64,000 nt of DNA. Origin: Bacteroidaceae bacterium. GTDB lineage: Bacteria; Bacteroidota; Bacteroidia; Bacteroidales; Bacteroidaceae. Below are positions 57,175 through 64,000 of the stretch, piece by piece. Within the stretch, counting starts at the first letter, position 1. Every line of letters starts with the position of its first letter. Where the stretch lies: contig JAGBKI010000033.1 in assembly GCA_017933995.1 (NCBI GenBank), positions 40,871 through 104,870 on the forward strand, read 5' to 3'. The notes beneath the pieces are model-generated. The model did no database searches, was not told the origin of the DNA, and saw only the letters and a list, made by a program, of their open reading frames with translations. Position numbers and translations under genes: made by a program.

Positions 57175-57813
57175 CTAAACGTTCAGGTCAAACCGCACGC
57201 TCTCGTCGCCGTCAAGCAGCCTGCGCGTGCGCTCTATGTTGTTCTCGTATATGTGTACGTTGCCGAGGTTCAGCGTTATTGACTTCAACGGCAGGTCTAT
57301 CTGCCGCGCCATCAGGTAGAGGTGGTATATGTCCACCGGCAGTCCGAGGTTCGCGTCGCTGCTCCGCTGGTAGGCGCTCAGCACCAGTTCGCCCTCGTCT
57401 ATCTGAAACTGCACAAGGCTCAGACACGGGGCTTGGTTGCTCTCCGCTCCCGTCTCGCCGAGAAACAGCACATAGTTCTTACTGTTGCGCTTCTCGCGGT
57501 TTATCTTGGCAATGAGCGGCGGCAGTTTCTCAAAGTAGGTCGGGTAACTGTTCACCAGCACCGAGCCGCAATAGTCCCACCAGTTGATGCCCACGTCGCG
57601 GTAACGTTCCACGTTCCGCTCACCCTGCATAAACAACTGGAGCTCGTTTTTCAGTTTCTTTCTGGCTATGCCGTGGCTCTCGAAGATGTCGAGCAGGTCA
57701 GCCGGTGTCAAGGACAACTGCTCATTGAGCAGGTAGATGATGTTGCCTTTCTTGTTGGTCTGGGTCTTACCATTGACCAGCACCTTTCCGAGTATCTGGT
57801 AGTATTTGTTCAT
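57175..57813 (-). CDS. short thymidylate synthase-like phage protein
   Basis: 212 residues, shorter than the usual 264. The family pattern is present: KYYQILGKVLVNGKTQTNKKG, the catalytic Cys130 in APCLSLVQFQ, SAYQRSSDANLGLPVDIYHL and NLGNVHIYENNIE. The common PCH reads PCL here, so the neighbouring His is replaced, and about 50 residues of the central cofactor region are missing. It may be a phage nucleotide-modifying relative or a degraded enzyme. It is read with the dam gene 25 bases upstream. Confidence 0.7.
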   Translation of the reverse strand: MNKYYQILGKVLVNGKTQTNKKGNIIYLLNEQLSLTPADLLDIFESHGIARKKLKNELQLFMQGERNVERYRDVGINWWDYCGSVLVNSYPTYFEKLPPLIAKINREKRNSKNYVLFLGETGAESNQAPCLSLVQFQIDEGELVLSAYQRSSDANLGLPVDIYHLYLMARQIDLPLKSITLNLGNVHIYENNIERTRRLLDGDESVRFDLNV

Positions 57814-57838
57814 CGTTCAAACGGTATTAGAATGTTGT

Positions 57839-58667
57839 TCAAGCGGCATCGGTATAAAGCATGATGTCCGTGTAGGACGCGCTGTAGTTCATGTGGGCAT
57901 TGAACTCCCTGCGGTGGCAGTTCCTGAACGGGTCGCCGAGGTTGGGGTGCTTGCCCATCCAGTCGCACAATTCAATGATAGAGGACTTGTTCGAGGTGAA
58001 ATAGGTGAAGCGGTGTCCGGCAAGCACCGTCAGCACGTCGAGGTAGTCAGACTGTTTCCAGTAAATCTTGTAGGTCTTGCTGTCCGTGCTCAGATAAGGC
58101 GGGTCAACCAGAAACACCACGCCTGGCACGTCCTTGTACTGCTCAAACACCTCCTTGTAGTCGCAGGAGGTGATGGTCAGCCCGTCGAGGTAGTCTTCAC
58201 AGGGCGGGTAGTCCGTCGTCCTTATATTATTATAATGTCTCCTTCTCCAAGTCGGCGAACTCGGTGGCATACTTCATCGAGAACATCACTGACGAGGACA
58301 GGGTGATATAGTCGATGTATCCGTAGTCGCGCTCATACTTGCGGACACACGACAGCACACGCTCCCGTGTCTCACCCAGTATGGGCTTGTGGCGTGGCAC
58401 GTCCACAATCGCCCTCAGTTCCGCCAGCAGCGCATTGGTAACAGGCAGGGCTTCCAACCGCTGGCGGTAGCCGTCAAAGTCGTTATATACTACCGTGGAG
58501 TTCGGATTTTGGAATTTTGCAATGTGCGACAATAAGCCACTGCCGCCGAACAGGTCCACGAATGTCGTTCCGTCAGGGAACTGCTGGAACACCTTGATGT
58601 ACTCCTTGGCGAACATCCGCTTCTGTCCCTGAAATGGAAGCGGTGCCGATAGGTATTGCTTTCTCAT
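57839..58667 (-). pseudogene. dam: dam-type adenine methyltransferase gene with a 1-base frameshift
   Basis: Two overlapping minus-strand frames form one D12-class methyltransferase. The first (58230-58667) has PLPFQGQKRMFAKEYIKVFQ and FVDLFGGSGLLSHIAK. The second (to 57839) has the DPPY motif in FLVDPPYLSTDSKTYKIYWK and NFRNC-like end pieces. The frame breaks near 58230-58236 in the run TTATAATAATATA, consistent with loss of one T. TACCTTTG at 58689-58696 (minus) is its promoter box. It would methylate GATC-type adenines if intact. Confidence 0.75.
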
Positions 58668-58688
58668 GTCTCACTAGTTTTGCTGACA

Positions 58689-58696
58689 CAAAGGTA
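58689..58696 (-). promoter_or_regulatory. -7 promoter box for the dam-thyA-like operon
   Basis: TACCTTTG on the minus strand, about 22 bases before the start codon at 58667. Confidence 0.5.
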
Positions 58697-59001
58697 CGGC
58701 CATTCAGCGAGACTATGCATTGTTCTCATTTTCACATCTTCTTAAAATATTATCTCTTATATTATCTACTATAAGAATAAAGGCTTCCATTGAAAAAGTC
58801 AACAAAAAACCTCTATTTATTATTAAAATCTTAACTCAACATGTATGTCGTTACCAAATCACATTACACAAATAGCAAAAATATATTAGGAGAATTTTTT
58901 GCGTAATATTCCATACTTTCCACTTCCGTTTGAGACAAAAGAAGTACTTTTGCTCACGAAACTAGGGTCTTATCACTGAATTTCAGTTTTTTCGTTTTTC
59001 T
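58697..59001. other. AT-rich gap before tkt with a promoter box
   Basis: No gene is visible. TACTTTTG (58945-58952) fits TAnnTTTG 50 bases before the tkt start and marks the boundary from phage remnant to core genome. Confidence 0.5.
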
Positions 59002-61023
59002 ATGAACAACCCAACAGCACTGATGAACAGTGCCGCCGACAACATACGCATTTTGTCGGCCTCAATGGTGGAACGCGCCAAGAGCGGCCACCCCGGCGGC
59101 GCGATGGGCGGCGCGGACTACTGCAACGCGCTCTACGCCGAAGCCCTCGTCTACGACCCCGATGACCGCGAGTGGATGTGCCGCGACCGCTTCTACCTCG
59201 ACCCCGGACACATGTCGCCCATGCTCTACAGCGTGTTGGCGCTGAGCGGTTTCTTCACCATAGACGACCTCAAATCGTTCCGCCAGTGGGGCAGCGCCAC
59301 GCCCGGCCACCCCGAGCGCGACCTGCAGCGCGGCATCGAGAACACCAGCGGACCGCTGGGCCAGGGCCACACCTATGCTGTGGGTGCAGCCCTCGCGGCC
59401 AAGATGCTTTACGCCCGCACCGGCAACCCCGGTTTCCAGCGCGAAAAGGTGTACGCCTACATTAGCGACGGCGGCGTGCAGGAAGAGGTGTCGCAGGGTG
59501 CCGGACGCTTGGCCGGACACCTGGGACTCAGCAACCTCATCATGTTCTACGACGCCAACGACGTGCAGCTCTCGACGATGACCGCCGACGTCATCAGCGA
59601 GGACACCGCCCAGAAATACCGCGCCTGGAACTGGAACGTCCTGGAGATTGACGGCAACGACATCGCGCAGATACGCGCCGCCCTGGCCTCTGCGCAGGAC
59701 GAGGAGGACCGCCCCACGCTCATCATCGGCCACACCGTGATGGGCAAGGGCGCGCGCCGCGCCGACGGCACCAGTTTCGAGCACCACCCCGGCACACACG
59801 GCAGCCCCCTGGGCGGCGACGCCTATATAAATACAGTGCGCAACCTGGGCGGCGACCCCGCCGACGGTTTCGCCGTCCGCGAGGGTGTGCAGGCCATGTA
59901 CGAAGCGCGCCGCGAGGAACTGCGCACCATCGTGGCCGAACGCCGCGCTGAGGAGCGCGCCTGGGCCGAGGCCAATCCCGAAAAAGCCAAGGCACTCGAC
60001 GACTGGTTCGCAGGCCGCCTGCCCGACCTACCCTGGGACGAGGTGGAGCAGAAGCCCGACCAGAGCACGCGCCAGGGTTCCAAGGTCTGCCTGCAGATGC
60101 TCTCCAAGCACGTGCCCAACATGCTCGTCTCCAGCGCTGACCTTTGCAACAGCGACAAGACCGACGGTTTCCTGGCCCACTCCACCGTCATCACGCGCGA
60201 CGACTTCAGCGGCGGCTTCCTCCAGGCCGGCGTCAGCGAACTCACCATGGCCTGCGTCTGCATCGGCGCCATGCTCCACGGCGGCATCATCGCCGCCTGC
60301 GGCACGTTCTTCGTCTTTAGCGACTATATGAAGCCCGCCATCCGCATGGCCGCACTGATGGAAGTACCCGTCAAGTTCATCTGGAGCCACGACGCCTTCC
60401 GCGTGGGCGAGGACGGCCCCACCCACGAGCCTGTCGAGCAGGAGGCGCAGATACGCCTGATGGAGAAACTCAAGAACCACAGCGGGCGCGACAGCGTGCG
60501 CGTGCTGCGCCCCTGCGACGTGCACGCCGCCACGCAGTGCTGGCGCTACGCCATGGAGAACAACGACACCCCCACGGCCCTCATCTTCAGCCGCCAGAAC
60601 ATCAAGGATCTGCCCGCCGGCACGGACTACAGCGGCGTCTCGCGCGGTGCCTACGCCGTCATCCCCGAGGCCGCCCCCGACGTCATCCTGCTGGGCAGCG
60701 GCTCCGAGATCAGCACGCTGGCCGAAGCCGGCGAACTGCTGAAGAAGGACGGCATCCGCTACCGCGCCGTCAGCTGCCCCAGCGAGGGCCTCTTCCGCCG
60801 CCAGAGCCGCGAGTACCAGCAGGCGCTGCTGCCCGACGGCGTGCGCAAATTCGGCCTCACCAGCGGCCTGCCCGTCAACCTTGAAGGGCTCGTGGGCAGC
60901 ACTGGGCGCGTCTACGGCATGGACCGCTTCGGCTACAGCGCGCCCTACAAGGTGCTAGACGAGAAACTCGGCTTCACCGGCCAGAACATCTACAACGAGA
61001 TAAAGGCTTTCCTCAATGACTGA
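59002..61023 (+). CDS. tkt: transketolase
   Basis: 673 residues, full length. The thiamine diphosphate domain (KSGHPGGAMGGADYCNALYA, GPLGQGHTYAVGAALAAKML, YISDGGVQEEVSQGAGRL with the GDG-type cofactor motif) is followed by the pyrimidine-binding domain (DFSGGFLQAGVSELTMACVC, GPTHEPVEQEAQIRLMEKLK) and C-terminal domain. It moves two-carbon units between sugar phosphates in the non-oxidative pentose phosphate pathway. It overlaps rpiB by eight bases, so the two are translated together. Confidence 0.97.
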   Translation: MNNPTALMNSAADNIRILSASMVERAKSGHPGGAMGGADYCNALYAEALVYDPDDREWMCRDRFYLDPGHMSPMLYSVLALSGFFTIDDLKSFRQWGSATPGHPERDLQRGIENTSGPLGQGHTYAVGAALAAKMLYARTGNPGFQREKVYAYISDGGVQEEVSQGAGRLAGHLGLSNLIMFYDANDVQLSTMTADVISEDTAQKYRAWNWNVLEIDGNDIAQIRAALASAQDEEDRPTLIIGHTVMGKGARRADGTSFEHHPGTHGSPLGGDAYINTVRNLGGDPADGFAVREGVQAMYEARREELRTIVAERRAEERAWAEANPEKAKALDDWFAGRLPDLPWDEVEQKPDQSTRQGSKVCLQMLSKHVPNMLVSSADLCNSDKTDGFLAHSTVITRDDFSGGFLQAGVSELTMACVCIGAMLHGGIIAACGTFFVFSDYMKPAIRMAALMEVPVKFIWSHDAFRVGEDGPTHEPVEQEAQIRLMEKLKNHSGRDSVRVLRPCDVHAATQCWRYAMENNDTPTALIFSRQNIKDLPAGTDYSGVSRGAYAVIPEAAPDVILLGSGSEISTLAEAGELLKKDGIRYRAVSCPSEGLFRRQSREYQQALLPDGVRKFGLTSGLPVNLEGLVGSTGRVYGMDRFGYSAPYKVLDEKLGFTGQNIYNEIKAFLND

Positions 61024-61462
61024 CAGAGAAACCATAGCCGTGGCCAGCGACCATGCGGGCTACGCAATGAAGGAATACGCCAAGCGGCTGCTCGCGGAGC
61101 GCGGCTTCGACGTGCTCGACCTCGGCACCGACAACGAGCAGAGTTGCGACTACCCCGACTACGCCCACGCCCTGGCCTCCGCCATCGAGGACGGGCGCGT
61201 GCGTCGCGGCGTGGCGGCCTGCGGCAGCGGCGAAGGAATGGCCATGACGCTCAACAAGCACGCCGCCGTGCGCGCCGCCCTCGTCTGGTCGCCCGACATC
61301 GCCGAGATGACCCGCCGCCACAACGACGCCAACGTCCTCGTGCTGCCCGGCCGCTATATGTCCGAAGCAGTCGCCGCCGACTGCATCGCCGCTTTCCTCG
61401 ACACCGCATTTGAAGGCGGCAGACACCAGCGGCGCATCGAAAAGATGGCCGTCCGGCACTGA
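61016..61462 (+). CDS. rpiB: ribose-5-phosphate isomerase B
   Basis: 148 residues with the RpiB/LacAB pattern: ASDHAGYAMKEYAKRLLAER, DYPDYAHALASAIEDGRVRR, CGSGEGMAMTLNKHAAVRAA. It interconverts ribose-5-phosphate and ribulose-5-phosphate, the step next to transketolase, which explains the overlap of the two genes. The active-site Cys (CGSGEGMAM) and His (RRHNDANVL) are present. Confidence 0.97.
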   Translation: MTDRETIAVASDHAGYAMKEYAKRLLAERGFDVLDLGTDNEQSCDYPDYAHALASAIEDGRVRRGVAACGSGEGMAMTLNKHAAVRAALVWSPDIAEMTRRHNDANVLVLPGRYMSEAVAADCIAAFLDTAFEGGRHQRRIEKMAVRH

Positions 61463-61666
61463 AATAGCGGAAAAACAGCCCCTTGCAGCGAAAAAATCCA
61501 AAAAAAATACGCCTGCGTGGCTGAATATCACTAACTTTGCACCCGCTTTGCAGGAAAAGGATGGCAAAATTCTTGTTTCTTCACGCAAACCGACGCTTGA
61601 GGTAACCAAAAAGCAGAAAGTCTGACGCGCAAAGTCAACATCCAACAATCACACCAATACAGCATC
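61463..61666. other. short intergenic stretch
   Basis: It contains AACTTTGCACCC near 61532, a possible -7 box (CTAACTTTG) for the HU gene. A short frame in it is not convincing. Confidence 0.4.
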
Positions 61667-61939
61667 ATGACCAAGGCAGATATTGTCTACAACATTGCAA
61701 GACAGACGGGAATAGACAAAGTGACTATCTCTACTTGCATTGAAGCTTTCACGAAAAACATCAGCGACTCACTCGCGGCAGGCGTCCCTGTTTACTTGCG
61801 CGGTTTCGGCAGTTTCATCCTCAAAACGCGCAAAGAGAAATTGGGGCGCAACATTTCCCAAAACACAAGTCTCGTTATCCCCGAACACAAGATTGCGGCT
61901 TTCAAACCTTCCACAAAACTCGCCGTCCGCGTGAAGTGA
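61667..61939 (+). CDS. HU-family DNA-binding protein
   Basis: 90 residues, typical HU length: TKADIVYNIARQTGIDKVTI, STCIEAFTKNISDSLAAGVP, VYLRGFGSFILKTRKEKLGR NISQNTSLVIPEHKIAAFKP. The arm with the Pro that wedges DNA (IPEHKIAAFKP) is present. This is the chromosomal, architectural HU, distinct from the longer prophage-encoded HU-like proteins at 25595 and 47315. It lies between rpiB and the COX24-like gene. Confidence 0.95.
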   Translation: MTKADIVYNIARQTGIDKVTISTCIEAFTKNISDSLAAGVPVYLRGFGSFILKTRKEKLGRNISQNTSLVIPEHKIAAFKPSTKLAVRVK

Positions 61940-61992
61940 AACCATTTTCGACGAAATCAAAAATAAAAACTAACTCATAACTTCCCACAGCC

Positions 61993-62082
61993 ATGCCAAA
62001 CGGAAAGAAAAAGAAAAGACACAAGATGTCCACCCACAAGCGCAAAAAACGTCTGCGCAAGAACAGGCATAAGAGCAAGTAA
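61993..62082 (+). CDS. AURKAIP1/COX24-domain mini-protein
   Basis: 29 residues, almost all basic: PNGKKKKRHKMSTHKRKKR then LRKNRHKSK. This small Bacteroidetes protein resembles the C-terminus of mitochondrial mS38 (AURKAIP1/COX24) and is thought to be a small ribosomal subunit component. It is too short for ordinary gene finders. It lies 53 bases after HU and before a terminator at 62109. Confidence 0.85.
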   Translation: MPNGKKKKRHKMSTHKRKKRLRKNRHKSK

Positions 62083-62108
62083 AGGCTCCCAGCCCAACGA
62101 GGACAAAG

Positions 62109-62155
62109 CGTGCCATAATGCCCCGCAAGAAAGGCATCGTGGCACGCCTTTCCTT
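62109..62155 (+). terminator. terminator after the COX24-like gene
   Basis: GCGTGCCA (62109-62116) pairs with TGGCACGC (62141-62148), with an inner ATGCC/GGCAT stem. The T tract is moderate (CTTTCCTT). Confidence 0.7.
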
Positions 62156-62181
62156 AACCTTACCCACCACACACCCGAGAC

Positions 62182-63750
62182 ATGACCAGCGAACTGATTG
62201 TAGACGTAAACGCGGAAAAGGTCTCCATCGCCCTGCTTGAAGACAAGCGCCTGGCCGAATACCAGGAAGAGCGGCGCACGGAGCACTTCTCCGTGGGCAA
62301 CATTTACCTTGCCCGCGTCAAGAAAATCATGACCGGGCTGAACGCATGTTTCGTGAACGTCGGGTACGAGCGCGACGCGTTCCTCCACTACCTTGACCTG
62401 GGGGAACACTTCCACACGTACCAGAAACTTCTTGAACTCACGCAGAAAGGCAAACCCGTGCGCCCCCAGCAGCTGCCCGCCCAGCCCGACCTCGACAAGG
62501 ACGGCAGCATACAGAACGCCGTCCGCCAGGGACAGGACGTGCTCGTGCAGATTGTGAAGGAACCCATCTCCACGAAAGGGCCGCGCCTGACGTGCGACCT
62601 CTCCTTCGCCGGACGCTACCTCGTGATGATGCCTTTCTCAAACAAAATCAACGTCTCCTCCAAAATCAAGAAACGCGGCGAACGCGCCCGCCTCAAGCAA
62701 CTCATCCAGAGCATACGCCCCGAGGGTGTCGGTGTCATCGTGCGCACCGTGGCCGAAGGGCGCGGCGCATCCGAACTCGACGCCGAGTTGCGCGAACTCT
62801 ACCGTCGCTGGCAGCAGGCCATCGAACGCCTGCGCCAGTCGCCCGAAAGGCCGCTCCCCGTCTACGAAGAGACCACACGCGCCGTGGCACTGCTGCGCGA
62901 CCTCTTCAACCCCTCGTTCGAGAACATCTACATCAACGACGAGGCCACCTTCAACGAAATCAAGGACTACGTCTCCCTCATCGCCCCCGAGCGCACGCCC
63001 ATCGTCAAGCTCTATCGCGGTCGCCTGCCCATCTTCGACAACTTCAGCGTCACGCGGCAGATTAAGTCCGCCTTCGGGCGCAGCGTCACCTACAAGCACG
63101 GCGCCTACCTCGTCATCGAGCACACCGAGGCCATGCACGTCATCGACGTGAACAGCGGCAACCGCACCAACGCCGAGGAGAGCCAGGAGACCAACGCCCT
63201 CGACGTCAACCTCGGTGCCGCCGACGAGATAGCCCGCCAGCTGCGCCTGCGCGACATGGGCGGCATCGTCATCGTCGACTTCATCGACATGGACGAACCC
63301 GAGCACCGCCAGGCCCTCTACGAGCGCATGTGCCAGAACATGCAGCAGGACCGCGCGCGCCACAACATCCTGCCGCTCTCCAAGTTCGGCCTGATGCAAA
63401 TCACGCGGCAGCGCGTCCGCCCGCCGCAGGAAGTCACCGTCGAGGAACAGTGCCCCACCTGCCAGGGTACCGGCAAAATCAAGTCAAGCCTGCTCTTCAC
63501 CGATCTCTTGGAGGAGAAAATCGGCGAACTCACGCAGAAGCACCGCATCAAGAAGTTCCGGCTCCACGTACACCCGTTCGTCGCCGCCTATGTGAACCAG
63601 GGCCTCATCAGCCTCGGCCACAAGTGGCACGCCCGCTACGGATGGGGATGGAAACTCGTCCCCAACCAGAGCCTCTCGTACCTTGAGTACCGCGTATACG
63701 ACCCCCAGGGCAACGAGATATTCATGCAGGGCGAGCGCGAGATGCAATAA
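62182..63750 (+). CDS. rng: ribonuclease E/G
   Basis: 522 residues, RNase G length without the long C-terminal scaffold of E. coli RNase E. The S1 domain is near 35-130 (NIYLARVKKIMTGLNACFVN), the catalytic region has metal-binding Asp in VIDVNSGNRTN and IVDFIDMDEPEHRQAL, and the zinc-link CPTCQGTGKI follows at about 430. It cuts single-stranded A/U-rich RNA and matures 16S rRNA. A weak terminator follows at 63804. Confidence 0.96.
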   Translation: MTSELIVDVNAEKVSIALLEDKRLAEYQEERRTEHFSVGNIYLARVKKIMTGLNACFVNVGYERDAFLHYLDLGEHFHTYQKLLELTQKGKPVRPQQLPAQPDLDKDGSIQNAVRQGQDVLVQIVKEPISTKGPRLTCDLSFAGRYLVMMPFSNKINVSSKIKKRGERARLKQLIQSIRPEGVGVIVRTVAEGRGASELDAELRELYRRWQQAIERLRQSPERPLPVYEETTRAVALLRDLFNPSFENIYINDEATFNEIKDYVSLIAPERTPIVKLYRGRLPIFDNFSVTRQIKSAFGRSVTYKHGAYLVIEHTEAMHVIDVNSGNRTNAEESQETNALDVNLGAADEIARQLRLRDMGGIVIVDFIDMDEPEHRQALYERMCQNMQQDRARHNILPLSKFGLMQITRQRVRPPQEVTVEEQCPTCQGTGKIKSSLLFTDLLEEKIGELTQKHRIKKFRLHVHPFVAAYVNQGLISLGHKWHARYGWGWKLVPNQSLSYLEYRVYDPQGNEIFMQGEREMQ

Positions 63751-63803
63751 CCGCTCCCCTGCTCTACCCCCTCTCCACCCCCTCCAAGTCTGACATAAAT
63801 CCA

Positions 63804-63825
63804 CCTCAGGCTCGGAGGGGTTTTT
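63804..63825 (+). terminator. weak terminator after rng
   Basis: CCTC (63804-63807) pairs with GAGG (63815-63818), followed by GGTTTTT. Confidence 0.4.
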
Positions 63826-63912
63826 GGCTTATGTACCAAAATTGTGCATAATATTTTTCGGCCTAATATTCAAATGGAGACCTAAAACGTCTCGGAATGC
63901 CAGTGTTTATCG

Positions 63913-63920
63913 TACCTTTG
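63913..63920 (+). promoter_or_regulatory. -7 promoter box before the transposase start
   Basis: TACCTTTG fits TAnnTTTG, 16 bases before the ATG at 63936. Confidence 0.45.
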
Positions 63921-63935
63921 GGGCATTTAAAGCCT

Positions 63936-64000
63936 ATGAATAAAAAAACTGCCCAAAATGCGGCTCTTCCGAGGTCATAAGAAAAGGCATCCACCGAGGG
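63936..64000 (+). CDS. start of a zinc-ribbon transposase, partial, frame broken at an A run
   Basis: ATG 63936 reads MNKK and then meets a run of seven A. Only a shift there gives NCPKCGSSEVIRKGIHRG, the zinc ribbon that opens IS1-like and related transposases. One extra A would restore the frame, so this is either a 1-base loss, a sequencing error in the run, or slippage. The gene leaves the window after about 20 codons. Confidence 0.5.

Noticed and set aside
57087-58306. Plus-strand frames opposite the thymidylate synthase-like and dam genes
   Set aside because: They are antisense to clearly recognisable domains and have biased, repetitive residues.

Overview
The window looks like a chromosome segment of a GC-rich member of the Bacteroidales (Bacteroides/Prevotella/Muribaculum-like). 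The evidence is the order yceD-rpmF-fabH-era-der, OMP_b-brl-type outer-membrane barrels, an AURKAIP1/COX24-like mini-protein, and repeated promoter boxes of the Bacteroidetes form TAnnTTTG, one of them with a TTTG box exactly 19 bases upstream.

Layout. 1-4.7 kb: end of an RND efflux pump gene, its TolC-like partner and an LpxA-type acyltransferase. 4.8-6.0 kb: tRNA-Pro(CGG), dense palindromes and a RelE/ParE-like toxin-antitoxin pair. 6.1-14.8 kb: outer-membrane barrel, yceD, rpmF, fabH, era, der and a secreted glycosidase-like protein. 15.7-18.4 kb: a barrel gene whose C-terminus looks chimeric, an IS3-like element and a gene remnant. 18.4-24.1 kb: hipBA, a second toxin-antitoxin pair and decayed mobile-element DNA. 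24.1-55.1 kb: a cryptic prophage read mostly rightward. It carries HU and holin-like genes, an M15 endolysin, a spanin-like lipoprotein, prohead protease, capsid, a portal-like protein, connector and tail genes, and a tyrosine integrase at its right end. 55.3 kb: tRNA-Asp(GTC). 55.7-58.7 kb: a decayed remnant of a second, T4-like phage (baseplate-like gene, thymidylate synthase-like gene, frameshifted dam). 59-63.8 kb: tkt, rpiB, an HU-type gene, the COX24-like gene and rng. The window ends in the start of a transposase zinc ribbon.

The prophage appears unable to build particles. I find no large terminase; its expected place (36.5-41.5 kb) holds an AT-rich cargo of nuclease-like and unknown genes. 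The tape-measure gene keeps only its two ends; its middle is replaced by a second HU/holin cassette and a complete 5-methylcytosine restriction-modification pair. The HU/holin cassette occurs twice, each time behind the same 57-base leader.

The most unusual signal is a set of short palindromic repeat families with conserved cores and variable but self-complementary arms. Family 1 (seven copies), family 2 (four copies), family 3 (two copies: an identical 38-base core with different complementary arms) and family 4 (two copies) lie between genes and also inside phage genes. One gene is split by a 149-base insert made of two of them, and one copy is read through in frame. Larger intergenic modules in the housekeeping operons follow the same plan: left arm after a stop codon, repetitive core, right arm just before the next start. 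I do not know a described element that explains arms changing together around a fixed core; Rickettsia palindromic elements and REP/MITE sequences are the nearest analogies.
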